Shown piece by piece: positions 1 through 7,782 of a stretch of 64,000 nt of DNA. Both the position numbers and the translations under genes were made by a program. Below the pieces are notes generated by a model. The model was not told where the DNA came from. It was given only the letters and a program-made list of their open reading frames with translations, and made no database searches. Position 1 is the first letter of the stretch; every line of letters begins with the position of its first letter. This DNA is from Nannocystis bainbridge (lineage in GTDB: Bacteria; Myxococcota_A; Polyangia; Nannocystales; Nannocystaceae). The DNA lies in NCBI RefSeq assembly GCF_028368995.1, contig NZ_JAQNDL010000001.1, positions 2,630,001 to 2,694,000 on the forward strand, in the 5' to 3' direction.

Positions 1-186
1 CTCCTCGGGCCTCCGCCCCGCGTCGAGCTCCCGCTCCGCGGGCGGCCGGGCCGGGTCCTCGACGATCGCCCGGATCGCCGCGTCGTCGAGCCCGGGGCCC
101 GCGTCGGGCGCCCGGATCACGGCCGGCTCGGCTGCCGGATGGCAGGCAATCAGCGCGAGGAGGAGGAGCGCGGCGCGGCGGAGCAT
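1..186 (-). CDS. Exported lipoprotein, N-terminal part (methyltransferase-like family)
   Basis: Reading frame open from an ATG at 186 to the window edge (62 codons seen; the rest lies outside). The first 15 residues are a lipoprotein signal: two arginines, a leucine-rich core and the lipobox LIAC with Cys15. The following residues, IVEDPARPPAERELDAGRRP, match the segment that precedes the SAM-binding domain in a family of exported class I methyltransferase-like proteins (dates from family memory; the glycine-rich SAM motif itself is outside the window). Function of that family is poorly known. The lipoprotein call is secure; the methyltransferase assignment is inference from a short segment. 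Confidence 0.6.
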   Translation of the reverse strand, partial: MLRRAALLLLALIACHPAAEPAVIRAPDAGPGLDDAAIRAIVEDPARPPAERELDAGRRPEE

Positions 187-235
187 CGCGCGCAACCTAG
201 CACCGCGCGCGCACGCGGTCACAATTGTCGCGCGC

Positions 236-259
236 GTGAGCCCCGGCCCGGGGGCTCAC
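236..259. terminator. GC-rich hairpin, 9-bp stem
   Basis: Perfect inverted repeat GTGAGCCCC / GGGGCTCAC around a 6-nt loop, with no T tract. It overlaps the stop of the small ORF at 256-357 (minus strand), so it would suit that ORF as a terminator. Confidence 0.4.
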
Positions 260-357
260 AGCGGCATGCGACAACCGATCGCCACGGCCAGGACCGCGGT
301 GACGGCGATCACGATCGCCAACCTCCGCAGCACCCGGCCGCGCGAACAAAAGAACAT
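256..357 (-). CDS. Possible small membrane peptide (33 aa)
   Basis: A 33-codon ORF starting with an ATG embedded in a GGACATGTTC palindrome half. The product has a basic start (SRGRVLRRL) and one continuous hydrophobic segment of about 17 residues ending in GCRMPL, so it could be a single-pass membrane peptide or entericidin-like lipopeptide. A hairpin sits on its stop codon. No good ribosome site is visible and codon evidence is too short to be decisive. Low confidence; it may be chance. Confidence 0.3.
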   Translation of the reverse strand: MFFCSRGRVLRRLAIVIAVTAVLAVAIGCRMPL

Positions 358-496
358 GTCCGAAGGGACACCCACGGCTCTGCGCGGGAGATCGACCCCG
401 GAGGTCCTGCCGGCAGAAATTTCCGGGGCCTTCACCAGCCGCCGCGCTCGGCCGGCCGACCTGCGCGGCTCACCGCGGCATGTCCCCAGGGACATG
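354..496. repeat. Two TGTCC/GGACA palindromes
   Basis: TGTCC-GAAG-GGACA at 357-370 and CATGTCCC-CA-GGGACATG at 479-496. Both belong to the dispersed palindrome family of this window. They lie in the 520-bp gap before the acyl-CoA dehydrogenase, a gap that is otherwise without a convincing gene apart from the small ORF at 256-357. Confidence 0.8.
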
Positions 497-709
497 TTCG
501 ATCGACCCCGTGGAGGACCGGCGCCTGAGGACCGACGACGAGCGAGCGCGCGCACCCCCGGCAACGCGCGACGCGGGGGCGGCCATTCCCCGGGCGGCCT
601 CCGGGTCCGCGTGGTCTCACGCCCGCCGGGACGACGCGCGGGGACGCGGACGTGCGAAGCTCCGCGCGTGCCTGGCCTGCCCGTCTGGACCCGCCTCTGC
701 CCTGTCGAC

Positions 710-2380
710 GTGTTGCGTCACCCGGTCATCGCCGGCGTCGCCGAGCTGCTGGCCGGCCAGGACGTGCAGGCCGCGCTGCACGAGGGTCAGCGCGCGGGCA
801 CCTACCCCACCGATGTCGTCGCCGCGCTGCGGCGGATCGGCGTCGCTCGCCTTTTCACCGACGAGGCCGAGGTGTTCCACCTCTGCGGCCTCAACGCGAT
901 CGCGGCGGCCGTCGACGGTTCGCTGGCGATCACCCTCGGCGTCAACGCCCTCGCGCTGTTGCCCGTGCACCTCGGCGCCAGCCCCGAGCTGCGCGCCCGC
1001 ACCTTCAAAAAGATCAACGACGGCGCGTTCGCGGCGATGCTGCTGACCGAGCTCGATCACGGCTCCAACCTGCTGCGCAACGAGGCCGCCGCCGCGCCGC
1101 ACCCCGAGGGCGGCTACCGCCTGACCGGCGAGAAGCACCTCATCAACGGCGCCACCCGCCACGACGTGCTCGTCTCGTTGATGCGGACCGCCCGCGGCGG
1201 CGCGGTCGCGTTCGGCGACTTCTCGGTGTTCTGCGTCGACCGCGACGACAGCGTCGAGGCCCTGCCGCGCTGGTCGACCCTGCCGGCGCGCGCGGCCGAC
1301 ATCGCCGGGGTCCGGTTCCACGGCACACATGTCCCCGAGGACAGCCTCGTCGGCAAGCTCGGCGACGGCTTCAGCCTGGTCCAGCGCACCCTCACCCTGT
1401 CGCGCGGCGGGATCAGCGGGCTCGCGTCCGGCTGCGCCTCGGGGGCGCTGGCGCTGGCGCTGCACTACGCCCACACCCGCGACGTCTACGGCGCCCCGAT
1501 CGTCGGCCTCGACGCGATCGCCGATCACCTCGTCGTGCACGCCGAGCTCGACCTCGTCGCCGCGGCGATGGCGGTCAAGGCCGCGGTGGCCGCCAACGCG
1601 CTCGGCATCGGCGCGGCGATCTACACCGCCGCGGCCAAGCTGGCCTGCTGCGCCCTGGCCGAGGAGGCGGTCGAGCAGGGCCGCCGCGTCGTCTCGAGTC
1701 GCGCGCTGCTGGCCGATCGCCCTTATGAGAAGTTCGTCCGCGACGTCACCCTCTACGGGGTGTTCGACGGCACCAGCCACCTGATGCTGACCGACCTGAG
1801 CCTGCGCCTGCCGCAGATCGTCAAGGCCCGCGACGAGGTCGAGCCGACGCTGCCGCGGGTCGCCGCGATGTTCGCCGCGCCCCCGCGTCCGCTCGCGGCG
1901 CTCGGCGACGCGCGTGCCCCGGTGCGTCACCTCGATCTTTCGGCCCATGCCCGGGCCCTCGACGCGATCGACGGCGGCGTCGGCTTCACCGCCTTCGTCG
2001 CCCTCGCCGACGCCGTCGTCGCCCTCGGCCGCGGCCTCCGCGGGCACAAGGCGTGGAACGACCAGGGCGTGCGGTTCGCCCTCGCCGAGGCGCTGGCGTG
2101 GATCGAGTGCGCCTTCGCCACGGCCGAGCTGGCCGACCCGGCCCGGCGCGCGGCCCTCGGCGCGCCCGCCTTGCCTTCGGGACAGGCTGTCCCGCGGGAC
2201 ATCCTCGTCGGCGCCCTCGCCGGCCTCGGCCTGCGCGCCCGCGCCCGCCTGCTCGAGGTCACCGCGCTCGCCGGCCTGCCTGTCCCGACGGACATGTCGC
2301 AGGTCGAGGCCGACCTCGTGGCCGCCCGCGCCGCCGCCCGCCCGGGCGCGCGCGCGTGGGTCCGCGCCCTGACCCCGTGA
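710..2380 (+). CDS. Acyl-CoA dehydrogenase family protein
   Basis: About 556 aa. A flavin-dependent acyl-CoA dehydrogenase fold: helical N-terminal domain, a middle beta domain with TELDHGSNLLRNEA and GYRLTGEKHLINGAT (the usual flavin/substrate strand), then the C-terminal helical domain with LYGVFDGTSHLML, equivalent to the conserved YG-G-S loop in the family. It would oxidise an acyl-CoA at the alpha-beta bond and pass electrons to an ETF; substrate cannot be told. The frame is open far upstream (from 236) but family similarity begins at LRHPVIAG, so I chose the GTG at 710; no strong ribosome site marks it. Two TGTCC/GGACA palindromes lie inside the gene (2187-2201 and 2281-2294), encoding QAVPRD- and VPTDM-type segments in the C-terminal region. 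Confidence 0.85.
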   Translation: MLRHPVIAGVAELLAGQDVQAALHEGQRAGTYPTDVVAALRRIGVARLFTDEAEVFHLCGLNAIAAAVDGSLAITLGVNALALLPVHLGASPELRARTFKKINDGAFAAMLLTELDHGSNLLRNEAAAAPHPEGGYRLTGEKHLINGATRHDVLVSLMRTARGGAVAFGDFSVFCVDRDDSVEALPRWSTLPARAADIAGVRFHGTHVPEDSLVGKLGDGFSLVQRTLTLSRGGISGLASGCASGALALALHYAHTRDVYGAPIVGLDAIADHLVVHAELDLVAAAMAVKAAVAANALGIGAAIYTAAAKLACCALAEEAVEQGRRVVSSRALLADRPYEKFVRDVTLYGVFDGTSHLMLTDLSLRLPQIVKARDEVEPTLPRVAAMFAAPPRPLAALGDARAPVRHLDLSAHARALDAIDGGVGFTAFVALADAVVALGRGLRGHKAWNDQGVRFALAEALAWIECAFATAELADPARRAALGAPALPSGQAVPRDILVGALAGLGLRARARLLEVTALAGLPVPTDMSQVEADLVAARAAARPGARAWVRALTP

Positions 2381-2404
2381 CGCCGCTCGCGGCCTCGGGC
2401 TGAC

Positions 2405-2420
2405 CTGTCCCTGCGGACAG
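2405..2420. terminator. TGTCC/GGACA hairpin after the acyl-CoA dehydrogenase
   Basis: CTGTCC-CTGC-GGACAG, 6-bp perfect stem with a 4-nt loop, 24 nt after the stop codon. Member of the dispersed palindrome family; position suggests a role at the mRNA 3' end, but there is no T tract. Confidence 0.55.
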
Positions 2421-2602
2421 CTACCACTGCGCTCCCGCGCCGCCCTCCCGCGCGATCGGCCCCGCCGCCCTGCGCACACTGTGCGGCCCCTCGGGTTAGC
2501 TGTCGCTATTCCGGTGTGACTTCCATGAAGCGACTGAGCGACTGCTGCCGCGGCCTGCGACGGCGCGGCCGTCCGGCCCGTGGTAGCGTCGTCGCCGCGA
2601 CG

Positions 2603-3535
2603 ATGCACTACCGACTCGAGCACCGGCGGCCCATCGACACCGCGATCGCGCAGCTGCGCTTCTCGCCCGACGGCGAGCGCCTGGCGCTGCTGACCGGCGA
2701 CAAGAAGAACAGCGTGCAGCTGCTGCAGTGCAGCGACCTCGCGCCGCTCGGGGCCCCGCGCTTCCTCCGTCACGACCTCGCCTTCGCCGGCGACGGCGCG
2801 CTGTTCGTCGCCGGTAAGACCATCCAGCGCCACGAGCTCGCCGAGGCCGGCGTCGGCAAGGCGACCCTCTCGATCGACGGCGACAAGAAGGGCCTCACGC
2901 AGATCGCCGCCTCGCCCGACGGCCGCTGGCTGGCGCTGCACAAGCACCTCGACGATCTCGAGCTGTGGTACCTCGGCGATGCGCAGCCGACCCGGCGCGC
3001 CAGCGTGCGCGCCAGCGTGCTCGTCGAGCTCGGCTTCCGGCCCGACAGCGGCCAGCTATGGTTCACCAGCCGGGTCTCGAGCCCGCTCCAGCTGCAGACG
3101 ATCGACCTCGATCCGGCCGGCTCCGATCTACGACCGACGCCGATCCGGCCGCTGCCCGGGGTGTTCGTCTACAGCCCCGTGCGCGCGGCCCCGGGCGGCC
3201 TCGTGGCCGTGAGCGACCAGCACGCCGACCTCGTGCTGCTCGAATGGGGCGCCGCCGAGCCGCGCCCGCTCGGCCTGCGCGCGCTGTGGGGCGACCGCTT
3301 CCCCGAGGACCTGGCCGTCTCGCCCGACGGCAGCCACGTCGCAGTCACCGCCCGCGACTCCGACACCCACCTGCGCGTCAGCGCGGCCGCCCTCGCCGGC
3401 GACGCCGAGCCGTTCACGTTCCGCTGGGAGGGCCGGACCACCAGCACCGCGGTGGCCCTGACCGCCGGCGGCGCCCGCCTGGCCGTGGCCCGCCGCACCT
3501 CGCCGAGCACGCTCTACATGTTTTTAAAGACATGA
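2603..3535 (+). CDS. WD40-like beta-propeller protein
   Basis: 310 aa from the ATG at 2603 (the frame is open from 2516 but the upstream residues look like leader sequence). At least five blade-like repeats can be seen, with the usual SPDG turns: LRFSPDGERLALL, IAASPDGRWLALH, LGFRPDSGQLWF, LAVSPDGSHVAVT and ALTAGGARLAVA. No signal peptide, so probably cytoplasmic. The family serves as a protein-interaction scaffold; no specific function can be assigned. The stop codon lies in the first of two hairpins. Confidence 0.75.
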   Translation: MHYRLEHRRPIDTAIAQLRFSPDGERLALLTGDKKNSVQLLQCSDLAPLGAPRFLRHDLAFAGDGALFVAGKTIQRHELAEAGVGKATLSIDGDKKGLTQIAASPDGRWLALHKHLDDLELWYLGDAQPTRRASVRASVLVELGFRPDSGQLWFTSRVSSPLQLQTIDLDPAGSDLRPTPIRPLPGVFVYSPVRAAPGGLVAVSDQHADLVLLEWGAAEPRPLGLRALWGDRFPEDLAVSPDGSHVAVTARDSDTHLRVSAAALAGDAEPFTFRWEGRTTSTAVALTAGGARLAVARRTSPSTLYMFLKT

Positions 3536-3578
3536 CCCAAAGGACAGGGTCATTACGACATGTTTTCGAGAACATGTC
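3532..3578. terminator. Double hairpin between convergent genes
   Basis: First hairpin ATGACCC / GGGTCAT (3532-3538 and 3547-3553) includes the propeller gene's stop codon; the second, GACATGTT / AACATGTC (3557-3564 and 3571-3578), is a member of the palindrome family. They fill the 65-bp gap between two convergent genes and would work on either strand. Confidence 0.6.
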
Positions 3579-3600
3579 CTGACAGACACTCTTCAAATCA

Positions 3601-5046
3601 TTACCCGAGCTCGGGTCCGGGGCGTTCGGCGACCTCGCGGGCCAGCTTGCCGAGGGTGCGGACCGCGTGGGCCAGCAGGTCGGACCACGGGTAGCCGCAG
3701 CTCATGCGGATGCAGTTGGCGAACCGCGGCTTGGCCGAGAAGATCGGCCCGGGCGCGACGCTGATGCCGTGGGCCAGGGCGCGCGCGTGCAGCTCGAGCG
3801 CCGGCGTGCCCGGCGGCAGCTCGACCCACAGCACGAAGCCGCCGGCCGGGCGCGACACCCGGGTGCCGGCGGGGAAGTGCTCGGCGATCGCCGCGCTGAC
3901 CTGCTCGACCTGGGCCTGCAGCTTGCGCCGCATCGCCCGCAGGTGGTGCTCGTAGCCGCCGTTCTCGACGAAGTCGGCGATCGCCAGCTGCGGCAGCGTC
4001 GGCGTCGCCACGCTGTTGGCGAACTTGAGCTGCTCGACCTGCTCGCGGAACCGGCCCGGCATCGCGTAGCCGACCCGGTAGCCGGGCGCCAGCGTCTTGG
4101 TGAACGACGAGCACAGCATCACCAGCCCGGCCTCGTCGAACGCCTTGGCCGGGCGCGGCATCGCCTGGCCGAAGTAAAGCTCGCCGTAGATGTCGTCCTC
4201 GATCAGCGGGATGTCGCGGCGCGCCAGCATCTCGACCAGCCGCTGCTTGGCCGCGTCGCGCATCGACGCTCCGAGCGGCTGGCTGACCACCGGCAAGCAC
4301 AGCACCGCCTTGATCTTGTGGGCCGCCAGCGCCTCCTCGAGCGCGTCGAGATCCATCCCGGTGCCCGGCTGGCACGGGATCTCGAGCGCGCGGATCCGCA
4401 GGCCCTCGATCAGCTGCAGCAGGCCGAAGTACAGCGGGCTCTCGATCGCCACCGTGTCGCCCGGCTGGGCCACCACGCGCAGGCACAGGCCCAGCGCCTC
4501 CATCGCGCCGACGGTGGTGACCACGTCGTCGGCCGTGACGGCGCAGCCGCGTTCGACCGCGCGGCGGGCGATCTGTCGCCGCAGCGCCGGGCAGCCGGGC
4601 GGCGGATCGTAGGACACGCCGACAGCCCCCGACGCGCGGGCGATCCGCGCCAGGGTGGCGTTGAGGCGGTCGGTCGGCAGCAGCTCCGGGCTCGGCGTGG
4701 CCGCCCCGAACGGCACGATGTGCGGGTCGCGGGTGGCCCCGTAGACCTTGGCCACCAGGCTCGCCACCGACACCTTCGAGGCCGTCGTCGAGGTCCGCGG
4801 CGCCCGCGGCTCGGGCAGCGTCGCGCAGCGCCGGCGCACGTAGTGGCCCGACTGCGGCCGCGCCTCGATCAGGCCGCTGCCCTCGAGGTGCTGGTAGGCC
4901 TGGATCACCGTCGACACGCTGACGCCCTGCTGCTTGCTCAGGCGCCGCACCGACGGCACGCGGTCGCCCGGGCGCAGCGCCCCGCGCTCGATGAGCCCGG
5001 CCACGTGGGCCGCCACCCGCTCGTAGAGCAACGCCCCCGCGTCCAC
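3601..5046 (-). CDS. MocR-type transcription regulator (GntR-HTH plus aminotransferase domain)
   Basis: 481 aa starting at a GTG. Residues about 1-75 form a GntR winged helix (LYERVAAHVAGLIERG, RPGDRVPSVRRLSKQQGVS, TVIQAYQHLEGSGLIEARP), followed by a linker and a fold type I aminotransferase domain with the PLP-lysine region SSFTKTLAPGYRVGY. MocR proteins bind PLP and usually control one neighbouring transport or metabolic gene. Here the divergent neighbour is an EamA exporter and the 149-bp gap holds clear palindromes, so the exporter is the likely target. Its effector is unknown. Confidence 0.93.
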   Translation of the reverse strand: MDAGALLYERVAAHVAGLIERGALRPGDRVPSVRRLSKQQGVSVSTVIQAYQHLEGSGLIEARPQSGHYVRRRCATLPEPRAPRTSTTASKVSVASLVAKVYGATRDPHIVPFGAATPSPELLPTDRLNATLARIARASGAVGVSYDPPPGCPALRRQIARRAVERGCAVTADDVVTTVGAMEALGLCLRVVAQPGDTVAIESPLYFGLLQLIEGLRIRALEIPCQPGTGMDLDALEEALAAHKIKAVLCLPVVSQPLGASMRDAAKQRLVEMLARRDIPLIEDDIYGELYFGQAMPRPAKAFDEAGLVMLCSSFTKTLAPGYRVGYAMPGRFREQVEQLKFANSVATPTLPQLAIADFVENGGYEHHLRAMRRKLQAQVEQVSAAIAEHFPAGTRVSRPAGGFVLWVELPPGTPALELHARALAHGISVAPGPIFSAKPRFANCIRMSCGYPWSDLLAHAVRTLGKLAREVAERPGPELG

Positions 5047-5108
5047 GACACCAGCCTACCTCGCCGCGGCGGGTGGGACCAGCACAGCCCGGCCGGCGCC
5101 CGGCCGGC

Positions 5109-5140
5109 ACAGTTGCAGCGAACTGCAACTGTACCGGTAC
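5109..5140. promoter_or_regulatory. Operator between mocR-type gene and EamA transporter
   Basis: Perfect inverted repeat ACAGTTGCAG-CGAA-CTGCAACTGT (5109-5132), immediately followed by and sharing bases with a second perfect palindrome GTACCGGTAC (5131-5140). They are the only palindromes in the divergent gap, so they are the probable MocR binding site(s). The second element also reads as a close direct repeat of GTACC, which suits MocR proteins, many of which bind direct repeats. Confidence 0.65.
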
Positions 5141-5195
5141 CATCTCGGTCCTTCTGCATCTGTTACGGTCGGGGTCGCCGGCCCATGCTGTGGCC

Positions 5196-6140
5196 ATGGC
5201 TTCCTCCTCCGGCGTCTGGATCGCCCCGCCCGTGCGGATCGCCTGGGACCGGGCCGCCGCCTCCGCGACCCGCCCGGCGCGCGCGAGGCCGCCGATGATG
5301 ATCGTCGCGGCGATGCTCGCGGTGTATTTCCTGTGGGGCTCGACCTACCTGGCGATCCGCGTCGCGCTCGAGACGATCCCGCCGTTCTCGCTCGGGGCCA
5401 TGCGGTTCCTGATCGCCGGCGGCGGGCTCTACGCGGCGCTGCGCCTGTTCGGCGCGCCCAAGCCGACCGCCGCCGAGTGGCGCACCTCGTTCCTCACCGG
5501 CGCGCTGCTGTTCGTGGCCGGCAACGGCTTCGTGGTGCTCGGCGAGCAGTGGGTCAGCTCCGGCCTGGTCGCGCTGGTGGTCGGGACCATGCCGCTGTGG
5601 GCCGCCCTGTTCGGCCGCGCCGCCGGGCAGCCGCCGACCACCCGCGAGTGGCTGGGCCTCGGCCTCGGCTTCGCCGGCGTCGCCATCCTTCAGCTCGGCG
5701 GCGAGCTCGCGGGCGCCGGCCTCGGCGCGCTGCTGGTCCTGCTCGCCCCGGTCTGCTGGGCCCTCGGCGTGGTCCTCGGCCGCTCTCGCCCGCTGCCGGC
5801 CGGGCCGATGGCCGCCGCCACCCAGATGCTGGCCGGCGGCGTGATGATGGCCGGCATCGCCGCCCTGCTGGGCGAGGCACCGGCTGTCCCTTCGGCCAGG
5901 TCCATGGCGGCCGTGCTCCACCTGGTCGTCAGCGGCTCGCTGATCGGCTTCACCGCCTACGGCTACCTGCTGCGCCGGACCCGGCCCGCCGTCGCCAACA
6001 GCTACGCCTACGTCAACCCGGTGGTCGCCATCGTGCTCGGCGCCGCTCTGGCCAGCGAGCCGGTCGGCCCGCTGACCTGGCTGGCGACCGCGGTGATCCT
6101 GTCCGGCGTGGTCGTCATCGGCCTCGGCGGCAAGCGCTGA
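5196..6140 (+). CDS. EamA/DMT-family inner-membrane exporter
   Basis: 314 aa from the ATG at 5196; an alternative start is the ATG pair at 5295 (MMIVAAML). Ten hydrophobic segments in two EamA halves, starting with the typical LAVYFLWGSTYLAIRVALE. Related to the YedA type, exporters of amino acids or metabolites in the inner membrane. Divergent from the MocR regulator, which probably controls it. Confidence 0.9.
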   Translation: MASSSGVWIAPPVRIAWDRAAASATRPARARPPMMIVAAMLAVYFLWGSTYLAIRVALETIPPFSLGAMRFLIAGGGLYAALRLFGAPKPTAAEWRTSFLTGALLFVAGNGFVVLGEQWVSSGLVALVVGTMPLWAALFGRAAGQPPTTREWLGLGLGFAGVAILQLGGELAGAGLGALLVLLAPVCWALGVVLGRSRPLPAGPMAAATQMLAGGVMMAGIAALLGEAPAVPSARSMAAVLHLVVSGSLIGFTAYGYLLRRTRPAVANSYAYVNPVVAIVLGAALASEPVGPLTWLATAVILSGVVVIGLGGKR

Positions 6141-6155
6141 TGCATGTCCTTCAGG

Positions 6156-6175
6156 GCATGTCCTCGAGGACATGC
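6156..6175. terminator. 20-bp perfect palindrome between convergent genes
   Basis: GCATGTCCTCGAGGACATGC, self-complementary over its whole length, flanked by further half-sites (ATGTCC at 6144, CCATGTC at 6187). It lies 16 nt after the EamA stop and 20 nt from the lectin gene stop on the other strand. Confidence 0.65.
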
Positions 6176-6194
6176 CACCTCGGGGCCATGTCTT

Positions 6195-6602
6195 TCAGCT
6201 CCGCGGCCCGTCGTAAACCTGGACGCTGACGCGGATCTGCCCCGAGTTGTCCTCGTGGTTCGAGTCCCAATAATAAAACAGCAGCGTGCCCTCGGTCAGG
6301 ATCGTCATGCTCAGGTGGGTGCCGACGCCGAAGAACGTGGCGCCGCCGTCGAGGCTGCCGACCAGCGCGCCGTACAAGAACGCCTGGGCGCCGCGGCCGA
6401 ACAGCCCGTAGTCGCCGCCCAGCGGGTTGCCGAGGCCGTTCGCGTTCGAGGTCCGGTCGGCCACGCCGGCGCTCCACGTGTCCTCGGGATCGACGTGGAT
6501 CACCAGCAGCTGCCCCGGCGACAGCGCGATCGCGGTGTCGAGGGCGGCCCCGCCCGAGATGCTGTGCTTCCTCGCGTCCACCACGAATGCGCCCTGCGCC
6601 AT
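6195..6602 (-). CDS. PA-IL (LecA)-like galactose-binding lectin
   Basis: 135 aa. Start at 6602 is fixed by a good ribosome site (GGAGGGG, 3 nt spacing is short but clear). The protein follows the PA-IL fold pattern: TWSAGVADRTSNANGLG, then FLYGALVGSLDGG, and the carbohydrate/calcium loop near the end, YYWDSNHEDNSGQIRVSVQV, equivalent to the D-x3-T-x2-NNSG loop of Pseudomonas LecA (here Asp113, Glu117, Asp118, Asn119). The loop is about two residues shorter. No signal peptide, as in LecA. It should bind a galactoside through calcium; ligand and role (predation, cell contact) are inference. Confidence 0.8.
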   Translation of the reverse strand: MAQGAFVVDARKHSISGGAALDTAIALSPGQLLVIHVDPEDTWSAGVADRTSNANGLGNPLGGDYGLFGRGAQAFLYGALVGSLDGGATFFGVGTHLSMTILTEGTLLFYYWDSNHEDNSGQIRVSVQVYDGPRS

Positions 6603-6773
6603 GAACCCCTCCCGACCCTGCGGTCGTCGCGGTTCGTGGACCGGGACCTCGCGACCGTCAAGCCGGCCTCGCGTCGCGCCCGGCGAACGCCGACCCGGCG
6701 CGCGCGAGCCGTCGCCGCCGCGCGGCTCGGCGGCGTGCGGGGCCGCCGTGACGCGCACGAGCGCGCGCCGACG

Positions 6774-6826
6774 ACATGTCCCGCAGGACATGTGATGCGC
6801 AGTTACGACCTGTCCCGCGGGACAGG
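6774..6826. terminator. Pair of palindromes after the metal-dependent hydrolase gene
   Basis: ACATGTCC-CGCA-GGACATGT (6774-6793) and the 18-bp perfect palindrome CCTGTCCCGCGGGACAGG (6809-6826), 12 nt beyond the stop of the minus-strand gene at 6838. Both are members of the palindrome family. Confidence 0.65.
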
Positions 6827-6837
6827 CCGCCGCGGCG

Positions 6838-7665
6838 TCACGCCGCCTCGTCTTCCAGCAGGCGGAAGTTGCGGCGGGCCAGCTCGAGGTTGTCGTTGTC
6901 CCACGGGTGGAAGCTCGGGCGCAGGTACTCGCGCAGCCCGCGGAGGAACACCCGGCGGATGATCGGCTCGCGCTGCTGCGTCGCTCGCAGCTGGCGCAGC
7001 GCCTCGCGCAGGCTCAGGTCCTTCTCCTGGCGCATCAGCATCACCGCGCCCGCCAGCCAGAACGCCCCCAGCAGCGTCGTCGCCAGCGCCATCCCGGCCA
7101 TCCGCAGCGCATAGCTCGGGCGCACCTGCTTCAGCACGTCGAAGGCCACCGCCTTGTGCTCGATCTCCTCGGCCGCGTGCCAGCGGAGCAGCCGCTGCAT
7201 CTTCGGGTGCACCACCGCCAGCGTGCCCTGGTCCGTCAGCGCCCCCTCGGCCATGATCGCCGTGTAGTGCTCGAGCGCCGCCGTCACCGACAGGCGCAGC
7301 GCCGGCGGGCTGATGCGCTCGATGAAGTCGAACGCCACGCGCTTGTACACCCGCAGGAACGTGTCGATGTCGTAGCCCTGGCCGCGCAAGATCTCGAACA
7401 CGCGCTCGTGCTCGTGCGCGTGGCGGCCCTCCTGGCCGAAGAACCCGCGGATCTGCTCGCGCAGCGTCGGGTCGTCGATCGCGCCCATGTAGTGGCGGAC
7501 GGCCCGCACGAAGAAGCGCTCGCCCATCGGGAAGATCAGGTGCAGCGCGTTGCCGATGGCCGTCGACACCGGCAGCCCGGCCATCCAGTGGCGCGGCAGA
7601 TCGTCGAGGTCGAATTCCATCGCTCGCGGCTTGATGGGTCCCAGGTCGGCGGGGGCGTGCTGCAT
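6838..7665 (-). CDS. Metal-dependent hydrolase, ferritin-like (PF10118 type)
   Basis: 275 aa; ATG preceded by AGGAGG at ideal spacing. Family features are the early FPMGERFFVRAVRHY, FFGQEGRHAHEHE, ALEHYTAIMAE and WHAAEEIEHKAVAFD, whose Glu/His residues form a likely di-iron site, then a hydrophobic segment LATTLLGAFWLAGAVMLM. The biochemical reaction of this family is not settled; links with fatty-acid or hydrocarbon metabolism have been suggested. Expressed from the promoter/operator at 7690-7718. Confidence 0.85.
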   Translation of the reverse strand: MQHAPADLGPIKPRAMEFDLDDLPRHWMAGLPVSTAIGNALHLIFPMGERFFVRAVRHYMGAIDDPTLREQIRGFFGQEGRHAHEHERVFEILRGQGYDIDTFLRVYKRVAFDFIERISPPALRLSVTAALEHYTAIMAEGALTDQGTLAVVHPKMQRLLRWHAAEEIEHKAVAFDVLKQVRPSYALRMAGMALATTLLGAFWLAGAVMLMRQEKDLSLREALRQLRATQQREPIIRRVFLRGLREYLRPSFHPWDNDNLELARRNFRLLEDEAA

Positions 7666-7689
7666 CGAGAACCTCCTGTGCGCATCGAG

Positions 7690-7718
7690 CGTACCGCCTA
7701 TTGAATCAGAGTCAATAG
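7690..7718 (-). promoter_or_regulatory. Sigma-70 promoter overlapped by an operator
   Basis: On the minus strand a -35 TTGACT is followed after 16 bp by TACGCT (-10-like), then the AGGAGG and ATG of the hydrolase gene. A perfect inverted repeat CTATTGA-N7-TCAATAG (7698-7718) covers the -35 box. A repressor of TetR type would fit such a site, but none lies next to this gene. Confidence 0.6.
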
Positions 7719-7782
7719 CCGCTCGGAACCCTCTGTGGCGGGTCTCAGCGCCCCCGTCACAGCACAGCGCGCGAAACCGCCC

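Noticed and set aside
617..2947. 776-codon minus-strand frame opposite the acyl-CoA dehydrogenase and propeller genes
   Set aside because: Low-complexity translation rich in Gly, Arg, Asp and Val, no domain recognisable; the plus strand carries clear families.
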